Below are positions 15,110 to 23,370 of a stretch of 53,002 bases of DNA, in pieces (the stretch's first letter is position 1; every line of letters starts with the position of its first letter). The stretch is from positions 1-53,002 of the IMG/VR virus record IMGVR_UViG_3300015024_000006, one strand, 5' to 3'. A program made the translations under genes and the position numbers. The notes under the pieces are model-generated. The model worked only from the letters and a program-made list of their open reading frames with translations, was not told the DNA's origin and ran no database searches. Source of the stretch: a virus.

Positions 15110-17596
15110 TCAGGAAAATGGCGAGGAATCAGAGGAAATGATCCGCAATCCGACCCCATACCAGTACGATCCTCCACGAATACGATCGCGTCTAAACTCG
15201 TGATCTTTGTGTTTCACGCTCAATCCACGATCGGATATTTTTCCTGCTGCAACTTCCCCATGTTCGGTACACCACTGCGTATACGAGTTATAGAGTTGCA
15301 TGGCGAAACAGCCTTGTTCATGTCCAACAATGCAGCATTCTTCTAACCATTGTGCATAGATATCCATCTCAGCACGATAGCTAGCAACCGCTTCTTTCAC
15401 AGCAGGGGGATCGGCAATACCGTCTTTTTGAAAATCCAAGCAGCCAGCTAGCATCCAATTGAAAACGCCGGATAACTCCCCGCGTAATCGTTCGTTATAG
15501 TTTTTATCGGCTGCCGAATCTTCGATATGGTGCAGAAACTGGATACGTTTTAATCGATTCCATATAGCCATATCTGTACCGCGAATCTTGGGCATATGGT
15601 TCGTATCGAGAATCAGCGTATGACTCGGATCGAAGTTGAACATGTTTTCATACTTGCGTTCGCCTACCTGTGTTCCTCCACCAGTCAGATCCTTGACTTT
15701 CGCCTCTGCTAAATAATGTCCCTCTTCCAGTTCCGATGCGATCGCTAGCCGCACGCCTTTTAATTCCGCAATATCGGTATTCATGGTCTTGTTTTCCATG
15801 ACCATGAGTGATTGTGACGGCAGCTTCCCCGCATAGGTGCCCATGACCGCCTTGATGGTCTCAACAAATGTCGTCTTGCCTGTATTGCCGACACCCTCAA
15901 GGATAAAAAGCGCCTTCACATTCGAGAATCCCGTCAACGCATACCCTGCAACACGCTGTAAATACATGACGACCTCTCCCCTATCAGGAAAGAATCGCTC
16001 GAGGTAATCATCCCAGAGTGGTGACGTTGCCGAGGGATCGTACTCGAACGGGCATATCTTCGTGATGTTGTCTGCTTGCCGATGTGGTAACAAATCGCCC
16101 GTTCGTAAATCGATCGTTCCATTCTGACAATTGAGCAACATGGGATCGCGATCGAGGTCGTCAGGACTGACCGAGCATGCGGGTTGTGCTAGGTTGATCA
16201 TCGCTTTGATACGCGGTACGCATGCCGACTGCTTAGCCCACTTGATCATCGCGTCGCGTGCATCCTTATCGGTGATTGCCGCAACCTCGATAAAGATCTT
16301 GCACGCGGTTTCCATTGCCAGCGTCAAGATAATATCGCCTTGATCGATCTTCCAGCGTTGGCCATTCCAGATGAGCCACTTTTTCCAGAGCGTGCAGTAC
16401 CGAATATTCTTGCCGTGCATAGCTATCATGCGTTGGGAGTTGCCAATATCCGTACACGATAATTCGCCTAGAAAAAGCGGTCGCTCTTTCGCGTCTTGCC
16501 CGATGGGTGTAGGTGGCACGTCCTCTGATACGTCCTCAGCCTCATCAGCATCACGATCATCGACAGGATCGCTGTGGTCATGCTGAGGCTGCCGTATGGG
16601 TGTTGGTGGTGCTATCGGCGCTGTGGGGATAATGGGGGCAACCTGCGCACGTATAGGCGTTGGTGTCTGCGATCGGGCGGGATCGCGTGCTGGTGTACGG
16701 TAGACGTTGCGCAGCGTGGCCAGTGCCTCACGATCGGTATACGGCGATTGCGGCGTCGTCACTTGCGCAGCATAGCTGATCATTGCTGACTCTGCCTCGC
16801 TCTGACTTAACTGTGCATCACGTAACATCAGTGAGAGCCAATGGCCCGTATCATTGCGGTTGCCCTCTCTGGCATCACCTACCGCACGGTGTACCCAATA
16901 GTTTGCGTCATCCTGACTGCTCTGTGGCCAGGATGCAAGCGATGCACTCTGCACATATGCGGTTGGCTGTGGCTGTGCTCGTATTGCCGTAAACAAATCG
17001 ATAAATGATAGAGGCAGATCCGCCAGATCATGCGGCATGGCGACGCTATAGCGGCCTAGCAGGTTGCGCGATGGTGGCAGTACGATGTAGCCAAGATCGC
17101 CACGTGTATCGACGCCAGGATATGCCTCTAAGTATTTGCCAAGAGATCCCCCCGTCGCACTGGCGATCGCCACACCTTCGGGATGCCTGAAAATATAGTG
17201 CATGCCGCCACTGCCCGTGGTATGCGTCAACGTCTCTGGCAGGTCGCACGCATCGTGCAGCAATTGCGCGAATGACGCCGCGCTCTCTGGTTTCATATCC
17301 CGATCGATGACGAAACGCCCCGATGTCTGTCCTGTCACGCCGCCAATATTCGCCTGTGGCCATTGTCGCCACCATGCCCTAATCTGCTTCTCGTCAAGCG
17401 TGGCATCATGAAAGCCCTTCGGCGTCTTGGGATGCTTGCCACTCTTGCTCCCGCATGCTGCCCCCTCATTGCAGCTACAGATCCCCGCCGTCGTGATGTA
17501 CTGCACCGGAAATACGGGCCATCCCTGTTGCGCGTAATCAAGCGCAAGTGTTAGTAGCAGTGTGTTATCGTTATTGCGTGATCGTTCCGTCGCCAT
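15110..17596 (-). CDS. PrimPol-D5 family primase-helicase
   Basis: 828 residues. N-terminal bifunctional primase-polymerase domain (about 15-200): ALDYAQQGWPVFPVQY, a Cys cluster (ICSCNEGAACGSKSGKHP), catalytic-like FVIDRDM, HTTGSGGMHYIFRH and RGDLGYIVLPPS. Pro-rich linker (about 310-355). Then D5_N and a superfamily 3 helicase: Walker A GVGNTGKTT with K574, acidic motif LAIASELEEG, and sensor-like LILDTNHMPKI. It primes and unwinds DNA for phage replication. The acidic PrimPol motif is DRD rather than the common DxD with a small middle residue. Driven by its own promoter at 17651-17678. Confidence 0.92.
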   Translation of the reverse strand: MATERSRNNDNTLLLTLALDYAQQGWPVFPVQYITTAGICSCNEGAACGSKSGKHPKTPKGFHDATLDEKQIRAWWRQWPQANIGGVTGQTSGRFVIDRDMKPESAASFAQLLHDACDLPETLTHTTGSGGMHYIFRHPEGVAIASATGGSLGKYLEAYPGVDTRGDLGYIVLPPSRNLLGRYSVAMPHDLADLPLSFIDLFTAIRAQPQPTAYVQSASLASWPQSSQDDANYWVHRAVGDAREGNRNDTGHWLSLMLRDAQLSQSEAESAMISYAAQVTTPQSPYTDREALATLRNVYRTPARDPARSQTPTPIRAQVAPIIPTAPIAPPTPIRQPQHDHSDPVDDRDADEAEDVSEDVPPTPIGQDAKERPLFLGELSCTDIGNSQRMIAMHGKNIRYCTLWKKWLIWNGQRWKIDQGDIILTLAMETACKIFIEVAAITDKDARDAMIKWAKQSACVPRIKAMINLAQPACSVSPDDLDRDPMLLNCQNGTIDLRTGDLLPHRQADNITKICPFEYDPSATSPLWDDYLERFFPDRGEVVMYLQRVAGYALTGFSNVKALFILEGVGNTGKTTFVETIKAVMGTYAGKLPSQSLMVMENKTMNTDIAELKGVRLAIASELEEGHYLAEAKVKDLTGGGTQVGERKYENMFNFDPSHTLILDTNHMPKIRGTDMAIWNRLKRIQFLHHIEDSAADKNYNERLRGELSGVFNWMLAGCLDFQKDGIADPPAVKEAVASYRAEMDIYAQWLEECCIVGHEQGCFAMQLYNSYTQWCTEHGEVAAGKISDRGLSVKHKDHEFRRDRIRGGSYWYGVGLRIISSDSSPFS

Positions 17597-17645
17597 GCCC
17601 TATCATCCCCCGCTGCTTGCTCTGCATTGACAGACGGCGATAAAA

Positions 17646-17660
17646 TAGGTATGATACCTA
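17646..17660. promoter_or_regulatory. Palindromic operator TAGGTATGATACCTA over the primase -10 box
   Basis: Perfect 7-bp arms around one central base, lying on the -10 element of the promoter for the primase-helicase gene. Likely a repressor site; the binding protein could be the HTH protein of 17889-18182. Confidence 0.7.
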
Positions 17661-17678
17661 GTAGTACGCAGTCGTCAA
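17651..17678 (-). promoter_or_regulatory. Sigma-70 promoter of the primase-helicase gene
   Basis: Minus strand TTGACG (17678-17673), 16-bp spacer, TATCAT (17656-17651). About 55 nt ahead of the start codon at 17596. Confidence 0.7.
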
Positions 17679-17888
17679 GCGGTGCTCTGTGCTCAGTTAC
17701 GGACTCGCATGATTGCTCTCTGCTCAGTCAAAATACATCTTTGGAGGTGTCTTCCCACGGTCACTCATGGTTTGGTCGCCATGTCCTGACCTGCAATGCT
17801 GTTCCTTGGTCATGCCGCTCTCGATCGTGCAAATGTTGGGAGCGGTTTTGTTGTGCCTATTTTTCGGGCACGTGGGCACCTGATGAAG

Positions 17889-18182
17889 CTATGCCCCCCG
17901 TGCTATCAATTCCCCCACGTGATCGGTCACTTCCTCTACTTGAAAGCCACGTGACCGCATGAACGCGATGACGGCACTCTCTGGAATGAGCCAGCCGCCC
18001 CGATTCCCAAACGGCTTGAATGCGCCAGGGAACCGCAATGGCTTGCGCTGATCGACAGGCTTCTTCAATTCCTCAGCATCCAATTGCATCCACGTGTGGA
18101 CACTACTCAGCTTGACGTTCAACTTCTCTGCCAATTCTTTGAGCTTGTAATGCTTCTGTGTTTGCCCCCAATTGATACTCAT
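17889..18182 (-). CDS. Small helix-turn-helix (MerR/excisionase-like) DNA-binding protein
   Basis: 97 residues. N-terminal HTH: HYKLKELAEKLNVKLSSVHTWM; then FPGAFKPFGNRGGWLIPESAVIAFM, a wing of the HTH_17/excisionase pattern. Divergent from the early plus operon across an AT-rich control region, so a regulator of the early/lysogenic decision or a replication factor is plausible. Start ATG at 18182 with GAAGGGTGAC upstream. Confidence 0.75.
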   Translation of the reverse strand: MSINWGQTQKHYKLKELAEKLNVKLSSVHTWMQLDAEELKKPVDQRKPLRFPGAFKPFGNRGGWLIPESAVIAFMRSRGFQVEEVTDHVGELIARGA

Positions 18183-18222
18183 ATGTCACCCTTCACTTCT
18201 TCTGGAACGTATCAATGCAGCG

Positions 18223-18299
18223 ATTGATATATCTAGAGTAGCATAGTCAAGCGTACTTGTCAATAGAGAAATACAAATATATTGATATAATACAAATAT
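18223..18299. repeat. AT-rich control region with direct repeats
   Basis: ATACAAATAT occurs at 18271-18280 and 18290-18299 (19-bp spacing, about two helical turns), and ATTGATATA at 18223-18231 and 18281-18289. They lie between the two divergent promoters and are likely regulator sites. Confidence 0.65.
18235..18263 (-). promoter_or_regulatory. Promoter of the HTH gene 17889-18182
   Basis: Minus strand TTGACA (18263-18258), 17-bp spacer, TACTCT (18240-18235). Transcription would start about 45 nt before the ATG at 18182. Confidence 0.65.
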
Positions 18300-18313
18300 T
18301 ACGTATTTAACTG

Positions 18314-18342
18314 TTGACAACTATAATTAACTGTGCTATACT
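18314..18342 (+). promoter_or_regulatory. Early operon promoter (18410-23896)
   Basis: TTGACA at 18314-18319, 17-bp spacer, TATACT at 18337-18342: near-consensus sigma-70, read by host polymerase early in infection. Confidence 0.85.
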
Positions 18343-18409
18343 TAGGAAGTCAGAGATGCACGCTACCTGACACGCTCGACCAAGAGCAGAGAACACCAAG
18401 GAGCAGACA

Positions 18410-19108
18410 ATGACAGCAGCACAACCCGTACAGATGACCCCCACTGGCCGCTATCCGATGACCGCCGTTCGCGCCGCGCAATGGGCACGCGCAATGGATA
18501 AAGCACAGGCGATGGCCTGCAAAAACGTTGGCATCGTCAAGAGTACGTATGACGCCGTGACGGGCACCACTGACACGTGGGTCGCCTCAGCGAGTGGCCA
18601 GACCTCCTATATCGTCAGGCACGACGCGACGGGCTACCACTGCGATTGTCGCGCTACTGACGCCTGCTGGCACATCGCCGCGCTATTGCTACCAGCTAAC
18701 CCGATCGAGTGCGACACGCTCTTGACAGACTACCTCGCAGCGAATACGAAGACGCAGACAAAGACCTCCAACGCAGACGCCGCCGTTGCAGTTGTCCAAG
18801 CACGCATCGCCTCGCACGACGTACCAGCACAACCCGCAATCGTTGCGGCGAACGCCGCCGCGCTCTGTCCTTCCTGTGATCGTACGCTCACATGGTATGC
18901 ATCCGATGATGTAGTCAATGATCAGGGTGTGATGCTCGGGTGGTACGACTATGAGCACTGCATCGACTGCGAAACACTATTCCGCTGCAAATGGATACCG
19001 TCCCTCGCTGGCAGAGCGCAAGAGGCCGCACAGATGGCCGCTGATGACGCACGCCGCGACAGCTATGTGATGATCCGCCCCGCCGTGTCCCGATCGATGT
19101 GGCGCTAG
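18410..19108 (+). CDS. SWIM zinc-finger protein
   Basis: 232 residues behind AAGGAG. SWIM signature C78-x-C80-x5-C86-x-H88 within YHCDCRATDACWHIAALLL. A second cysteine set (CPSCDRTLTWY ... HCIDCETLFRC, about 152-195) probably forms a zinc ribbon. SWIM domains bind nucleic acid or proteins and occur in recombination and mobile-element proteins. First gene of the early operon; possibly a partner of the Rad52-like protein that follows. A short GGAGCAG/CTGCTCC hairpin (19136-19156) lies between the two genes. Confidence 0.8.
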   Translation: MTAAQPVQMTPTGRYPMTAVRAAQWARAMDKAQAMACKNVGIVKSTYDAVTGTTDTWVASASGQTSYIVRHDATGYHCDCRATDACWHIAALLLPANPIECDTLLTDYLAANTKTQTKTSNADAAVAVVQARIASHDVPAQPAIVAANAAALCPSCDRTLTWYASDDVVNDQGVMLGWYDYEHCIDCETLFRCKWIPSLAGRAQEAAQMAADDARRDSYVMIRPAVSRSMWR

Positions 19109-19135
19109 TCGCCAGACATGCCCTGCTGAGTGTTC

Positions 19136-19156
19136 GGAGCAGCTAACCCCTGCTCC
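19136..19156 (+). other. Intercistronic hairpin
   Basis: GGAGCAG and CTGCTCC, 7-bp stem with a 7-nt loop, in the gap between the SWIM gene and the Rad52-like gene. No T-run follows, so RNA processing or modest attenuation is more likely than termination. Confidence 0.5.
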
Positions 19157-19178
19157 CGTTGACGAGAGGATCAGCGAC

Positions 19179-19862
19179 ATGTTAAGCAAAGAGCAACGTA
19201 CCGCATTAGCCGCCCCATTCCCCGCGACAGCGATCAACTGGAAAACGAGCAGCCCTGGCACAAAGAATACCACCACGGAGGTATGCGCCTATATCGATGC
19301 ACGCGACGTGATGGATCGGTTTGATGAGGTGCTTGGCTGCGATGGGTGGTCATTCGACTGGCAACCTGTTTTGATGGGAACGAATAAAAAGAACGAGCCG
19401 ATCATCATGAGTGCGAAAGGCACCATCACGATCGATGGTGCTAGCAAATCAGATATAGGCGATATGAATAACGGGAACTTCCAACCCAACAAAGCTGCCG
19501 TCTCTGATGCGCTAAAACGCGCCGCCGTCCACTTTGGTATTGCTCGCTATCTCTATGATCTTCCTGAGATGCGCGCGCAAGTCGATGGCAGCGGCAAACC
19601 GACCGCGAAAGAGCTAACACGACTAGCAAGCATCATCGCATCACTAGTGGCAGGGGGCCGATCATCGAGTATCGAGACAGCAGCGCCGAATGAAATCATG
19701 TTCCCTGCTGAGAAGATACGAGGTGCGCTAAACCGCAAGGGCATCACCACGACAGAGGCACAAGACAAGATCCTCTTGCATCTGAAACTCGACACCAAAG
19801 CAACCACCTACACGGCTGAGGATATGGAACGTATCAAAGTATCCCTCGCATTGGCGGCATAG
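19179..19862 (+). CDS. Rad52/Rad22-like single-strand annealing protein
   Basis: 227 residues. Anneals complementary single strands for phage recombination and replication. Conserved core: YIDARDVMDRFDEVLGCDGWSFDW (about 42-65), KGTITIDG, then NKAAVSDALKRAAVHFGIARYLYDLP (about 106-131), which is the hallmark of the Rad52_Rad22/DdrA family. C-terminal 70 residues are variable and probably bind ssDNA-binding protein. No separate exonuclease or SSB gene is recognisable nearby. Confidence 0.9.
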   Translation: MLSKEQRTALAAPFPATAINWKTSSPGTKNTTTEVCAYIDARDVMDRFDEVLGCDGWSFDWQPVLMGTNKKNEPIIMSAKGTITIDGASKSDIGDMNNGNFQPNKAAVSDALKRAAVHFGIARYLYDLPEMRAQVDGSGKPTAKELTRLASIIASLVAGGRSSSIETAAPNEIMFPAEKIRGALNRKGITTTEAQDKILLHLKLDTKATTYTAEDMERIKVSLALAA

Positions 19863-19873
19863 GAGAAAAAGCT

Positions 19874-20206
19874 ATGCCAATGAATCGAGCCGACTATCCC
19901 AAAAATTGGGAAGAGATCTCACTGAAGGTCCGAAGGGATGCGGGGTGGAAGTGCCAGCAATGCGGTATCGCACAACATGCCCTCACCGCCAAATCAGAGC
20001 GTACCAGAGGCACAGCCAGGGTCGTCTTGACCGTCGCTCATTTGGGAGCGACCAAACACAATAAGCACGATGTCAGCAACCTTGCCGCCCTGTGTCAGTC
20101 GTGCCACATTAAGGAAGATCAAGCCGACCATAACAAAGCCGCTGCCGAGACACGCCGCCTGCGCAAGATCGACCCCAAACAGACGACATTCGGCGGTGAC
20201 GTATGA
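19874..20206 (+). CDS. HNH endonuclease family protein
   Basis: 110 residues. CQQCG (two Cys of the zinc site), VLTVAHLGA in place of the usual D-H-I/x-P core, NLAALCQSCHIKEDQADH for the asparagine, second Cys pair and final His. The ordering is that of small HNH nucleases; the usual Asp-His pair is A-H here, so activity is uncertain. The stop overlaps the next start as ATGA. Confidence 0.8.
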   Translation: MPMNRADYPKNWEEISLKVRRDAGWKCQQCGIAQHALTAKSERTRGTARVVLTVAHLGATKHNKHDVSNLAALCQSCHIKEDQADHNKAAAETRRLRKIDPKQTTFGGDV

Positions 20207-20484
20207 CGCCCTTCTTCCGCTGGCACTGCGTCCCCTCAGAGACCATCTGCTCCCATTGCGAGAATGACAGCCGTTGGGCACGTCCGACCGCATACGCCGT
20301 GCCCACTGGTAAGATCAAGCGCGTGTGGGATGCTTTGCGCATGCGTCAAGTGTCGCAACCTGAGATGGTCAACACTCCCGTATCGGGCGCATGGGTGCTC
20401 TGTGTGAAGTGCATCCCTCCGACGCGCTGGCAAGCATTTTTCACCGAATATGAGCCTGAGCACATCCAACGAAAGGCGGCGTAA
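20203..20484 (+). CDS. Small zinc-ribbon-like protein, unknown
   Basis: 93 residues. Two Cys pairs (ICSHCEND near residue 16 and VLCVKCIPP near residue 68) spaced like a zinc ribbon; basic middle part KIKRVWDALRMRQ. Lies between the HNH gene and the methyltransferase gene and ends one base before the methyltransferase start. Might assist either enzyme; function not known. Confidence 0.7.
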   Translation: MTPFFRWHCVPSETICSHCENDSRWARPTAYAVPTGKIKRVWDALRMRQVSQPEMVNTPVSGAWVLCVKCIPPTRWQAFFTEYEPEHIQRKAA

Positions 20485-20485
20485 C

Positions 20486-21481
20486 ATGCGAGCACTATCA
20501 CTGTGTAGCGGTGTGGGCATGTTGGATCTCGCCGCTGAACAGGCAGGTATTGAGATCGTAGGGCAAGTCGAGATCGATCCGTGGTGTTCGGCGTGTCTCG
20601 CATATCACTGGCCAGGCGTCACGCGCATGACCGACATCAATAAGGTGCAAGGCAATGAATTTGGAGCAATCGACATTCTTTTCGGTGGTATTCCCTGCCA
20701 ACCGTTCAGCAGTTCAGGCAAACAGCGAGGCATGCAAGACGACCGCTACCTCTGGCCAAAGACTCTTGCCATTATTACAACAGCGCGGCCCCGTTGGGTC
20801 GTTATTGAAAATGTTAGCAACTTCCTCCCAATGGTATTCGACACTGTATCGTCTGACATGGAGATGCAAGGCTACGAAGTCGGGGCGGCGTTACTTCCAG
20901 CTTGCGCACTCGATGCGTCACATGTCCGCGAACGTGCCGTCATCGTGGCCCACACCAATAGCCAACAACGCGATCGGTGGCAGGGGCTATCAGGCCGATG
21001 GGACACCCTATCCACACCGACACACGGGATCGACATTGATAGACGCGGTGGGCAAGGCATGGCAAACACCCCTCGCCAGCGATGCGAACGGGATACGCAA
21101 GCCAGATGGCAAGCGCGGCGTGGGGCTGAATACACAGGCGATGTGGGCGACCCCGACCGCGCACGATGCCAAGAACATGAGCATGCCCCCAACGGCAGCG
21201 CTGAGGGAAGACTTGACGGGCGACATGATGCGCTGCGGACAGCAGGGCTATCTCAATCCCGACTGGGTAGAGCAATTGATGGGGCTGCCCGTGGGTTGGA
21301 CCGATATCCCAACCCTGCCTTCCAAGGCGAAATCCAAGCCGTATGGGAAGCGCCCCGCACCGTCTCGCGCCGCAAAGCCAAACATGCCCATCGCCTGAAA
21401 GCACTTGGCAATGGCGTCTACGTTCCGCTTTGGCGTGAGATATTCAGTATCATCTATCAGATAGATCGGGGGATGAAATGA
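20486..21481 (+). CDS. DNA cytosine C5 methyltransferase
   Basis: 331 residues; start at 20486 directly opens motif I, upstream codons being implausible. Motif I ALSLCSGVGMLDLAAEQAG binds AdoMet, motif IV GGIPCQPFS with catalytic C71, motif VI VIENVSN, motif VIII HVRERAVIVA, motif X ALGNGVYVP. It methylates cytosine in DNA, probably to protect the phage from host restriction; no cognate nuclease is obvious (the HNH protein is a weak candidate). The target-recognition segment (about 155-290) is Arg/Asp/Gly rich, and the same DNA also encodes a plausible domain in the +1 frame, see findings. Confidence 0.92.
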   Translation: MRALSLCSGVGMLDLAAEQAGIEIVGQVEIDPWCSACLAYHWPGVTRMTDINKVQGNEFGAIDILFGGIPCQPFSSSGKQRGMQDDRYLWPKTLAIITTARPRWVVIENVSNFLPMVFDTVSSDMEMQGYEVGAALLPACALDASHVRERAVIVAHTNSQQRDRWQGLSGRWDTLSTPTHGIDIDRRGGQGMANTPRQRCERDTQARWQARRGAEYTGDVGDPDRARCQEHEHAPNGSAEGRLDGRHDALRTAGLSQSRLGRAIDGAARGLDRYPNPAFQGEIQAVWEAPRTVSRRKAKHAHRLKALGNGVYVPLWREIFSIIYQIDRGMK

Positions 21482-21747
21482 GAGCAAAAGCAGTGAAGCA
21501 AGAGCGTGGTATCCATGCACACATCCTGGGCAATTCTGAGGCAGTAGCACGGATCGGGGTGAATGGCTGTGGCTATGAAATCACCAGCGATGGCCAGTCG
21601 ATCGGCATCATTGTCGAAATCAAGCGCAACTGGTGGATCGCGCAAGGGGTAACGTTCTTGGATGGCACGACCTACAAGCGCTATAAAAACATGAGCGCGG
21701 CGAGGGATGGACTTGTAGGTCGCGTCGCGAGAGAGGCAATCACATGA
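21478..21747 (+). CDS. Unknown small basic protein
   Basis: 89 residues, ATGA overlaps at both ends. Contains GYEITSDGQSIGIIVEIKRNWWIAQ, a compact beta-rich region, and a basic C-terminus (TTYKRYKNMSAARDGLVGRV). Not recognised. Part of the early operon. Confidence 0.72.
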   Translation: MRAKAVKQERGIHAHILGNSEAVARIGVNGCGYEITSDGQSIGIIVEIKRNWWIAQGVTFLDGTTYKRYKNMSAARDGLVGRVAREAIT

Positions 21748-22118
21748 TGCGGTTCACCGTCGCCTCATGGCACAAGCACCACCTTGACCACGAATGGTGG
21801 ATCGCGCATAACGGCTACACCACGATGGCATCACCGCCGCCTTGGGCATTGCAGCACAAGCGCAATCTTGCCCTCTTCACACCACCTGCTGAAATCGTCT
21901 TTGGGGACTACAGCCCCGCCGAATACGAGCAGGTGTATTGGGAGACGCTACGGCCCAAGTGGAAGGCGATCAAAGCCTGGGTAGCAGCGCAAGGCGACAC
22001 CCACGTGATCCTGCTCTGTGCCTGTGGTGATGGCAAGTTCTGTCACCGCTTGTTGATACGCCAATTGCTCCTCAGAATGGGAGCACACGAGATCGCACTA
22101 GAGGATGTGCCAACATGA
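21744..22118 (+). CDS. DUF488-like protein
   Basis: 124 residues. The C-terminal stretch HVILLCACGDGKFCHRLLIRQLL matches the core of DUF488 proteins (usually LLCxE...CHR). N-terminal FTVASWHKHHLDHEWWIAHN is rich in His/Trp. DUF488 has no agreed function; some members sit in nucleic-acid metabolism clusters. Overlaps neighbours by ATGA. Confidence 0.7.
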   Translation: MMRFTVASWHKHHLDHEWWIAHNGYTTMASPPPWALQHKRNLALFTPPAEIVFGDYSPAEYEQVYWETLRPKWKAIKAWVAAQGDTHVILLCACGDGKFCHRLLIRQLLLRMGAHEIALEDVPT

Positions 22119-22402
22119 ATAATAGTGAGCTATTGATGATGTCTGTCGAGATAGCAGTCATGATACGGCTTGATGAAATAAAGCGCATTGGACCGCCAGA
22201 TATGTCGCTTGATCGTCGCCTTGCACTTGCTGAAATTATTGGTGAGCAAGGGGATATCATCTTGTATGCCGACAAGAAGCGCACGCCCCATGCATTTACC
22301 GCATTAGTTGAGACGTTGGTGATCCTCGCACATGCCCCAGGGGGTGTGCTGTTCTGTGGACATCGCTATCAGGTCACATCTGATGAGGATGTGAAATCAT
22401 GA
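22115..22402 (+). CDS. Unknown small protein
   Basis: 95 residues, mostly helical N-terminus (LLMMSVEIAVMIRLDEIKRIG), middle RRLALAEIIGEQGDIILYADKK, and C-terminal LVILAHAPGGVLFCGHRYQ. No cofactor motif. ATGA overlap both ways in the early operon. Confidence 0.7.
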   Translation: MNNSELLMMSVEIAVMIRLDEIKRIGPPDMSLDRRLALAEIIGEQGDIILYADKKRTPHAFTALVETLVILAHAPGGVLFCGHRYQVTSDEDVKS

Positions 22403-22683
22403 AAGCGAACTGCCGTATCTGTCAACGTCCGCTTATGAGGCAGCGAGATATCGGACAAGGCCGTTGCATCGATCATAGTACTGATGCCAAGCTCATGCAC
22501 GGATTGATATGGAGCAAAAACGCATGTATCATGCGTGCATTCAGAGACAGCGACATGTACACCAAAGTCTCAGTAGGGGAATGGGCGCGAGAATGTGATA
22601 GTGCATGGGAACGTTGCGACATTCAAGAGCTAACCCGATTGCGGACGATCGCACGATACACGCCAAAGGAGGCGACACAATGA
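22399..22683 (+). CDS. Unknown small cysteine-containing protein
   Basis: 94 residues. CRICQRPL at the N-terminus and CIDHS (about residue 26) could form a zinc site (C-x2-C ... C-x2-H). The rest is helical and charged. Stop overlaps the following ATG (ATGA). Function unknown. Confidence 0.7.
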   Translation: MKANCRICQRPLMRQRDIGQGRCIDHSTDAKLMHGLIWSKNACIMRAFRDSDMYTKVSVGEWARECDSAWERCDIQELTRLRTIARYTPKEATQ

Positions 22684-23168
22684 CACAGCTAGGGGATATC
22701 CTCATCATCGAAAACACAGAGACAGGCGCGCAGCAAGAGGTCATCATCACACAGGTATTCGGCGACGGCTGGTATCAGGTGACAGCGACCGCAACAGGCA
22801 AGACCTCGCTAATGATGCTGTTGGGTACTGAACACGTAGTGACCGATCCTGACACCATCGAAGCCGCTAAAGCCACCATGAGGGCCGCCCGTAAAGCGTT
22901 CGACACAGAAACCGATGCCGCCAATTTCTATAACCATGTGAGGACACATGAGCAGAACAGAGATGACACGGTGATAGCAGGTCGTACCGCATTGGACGCG
23001 GCAATCCAGACACCAGAGGCAGCAGAGGACATGGCGGCATTTGTCCGCTATGCCGAACAGATAGGATCGTTGGACCCGAGTGATACGGCGAAAGAAGCAC
23101 TCTACGAGCGACTACAGCAACGTATGCGGATTTGGCGCGAGGGGCTGACAAGCGACGATATCTTGTGA
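22680..23168 (+). CDS. Unknown protein with internal repeat
   Basis: 162 residues from 22680, where AAAGGAGG gives one of the strongest ribosome sites in the operon. N-terminal 60 residues form a beta-like domain (LGDILIIENTETGAQQEVIIT). The C-terminal part contains RAARKAFDTETDAA and a longer related unit ending EAAEDMAAFVRYAEQ ... EALYERLQQRM. The same unit recurs, damaged and in another frame, just downstream (23170-23370). Function unknown. Confidence 0.72.
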   Translation: MTQLGDILIIENTETGAQQEVIITQVFGDGWYQVTATATGKTSLMMLLGTEHVVTDPDTIEAAKATMRAARKAFDTETDAANFYNHVRTHEQNRDDTVIAGRTALDAAIQTPEAAEDMAAFVRYAEQIGSLDPSDTAKEALYERLQQRMRIWREGLTSDDIL

Positions 23169-23169
23169 G

Positions 23170-23370
23170 CAAGATCGCGCCATAGCCGCCCGTAAAGCGT
23201 TCGACTCAGCACTACAGGCAGCCGAGGATATGGCGACGTTTGGACTGACACTGACACTCGATCAACTAGGGCCACTGAATACGAATTATGTATCAGTAGA
23301 AGCACTTTATGAGCGGCTACGTAACAGCCTACAGCAGCGACGCGAGAGGATGAATCATGACGTGGAACGA
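23170..23370 (+). pseudogene. Degenerate tandem copy of the 3' part of 22680-23168
   Basis: In the frame beginning at 23170 the DNA encodes AARKAFDSALQAAEDMATF ... SVEALYERLRNSLQQR, matching the C-terminal unit of the upstream protein at protein level, and the 21-base GCCGCCCGTAAAGCGTTCGA-type stretch is nearly identical. There is no usable start before the unit, and it overlaps the ASCH gene start. It is +1 to the upstream gene, so it is either a decayed duplication or an extension lost by a frameshift. Confidence 0.6.

Noticed and set aside
17627-17962. 111-residue plus-strand frame in the gap before the primase
   Set aside because: Overlaps the primase promoter and the 3' end of the HTH gene, no ribosome site, Ser/Cys-rich shadow composition.
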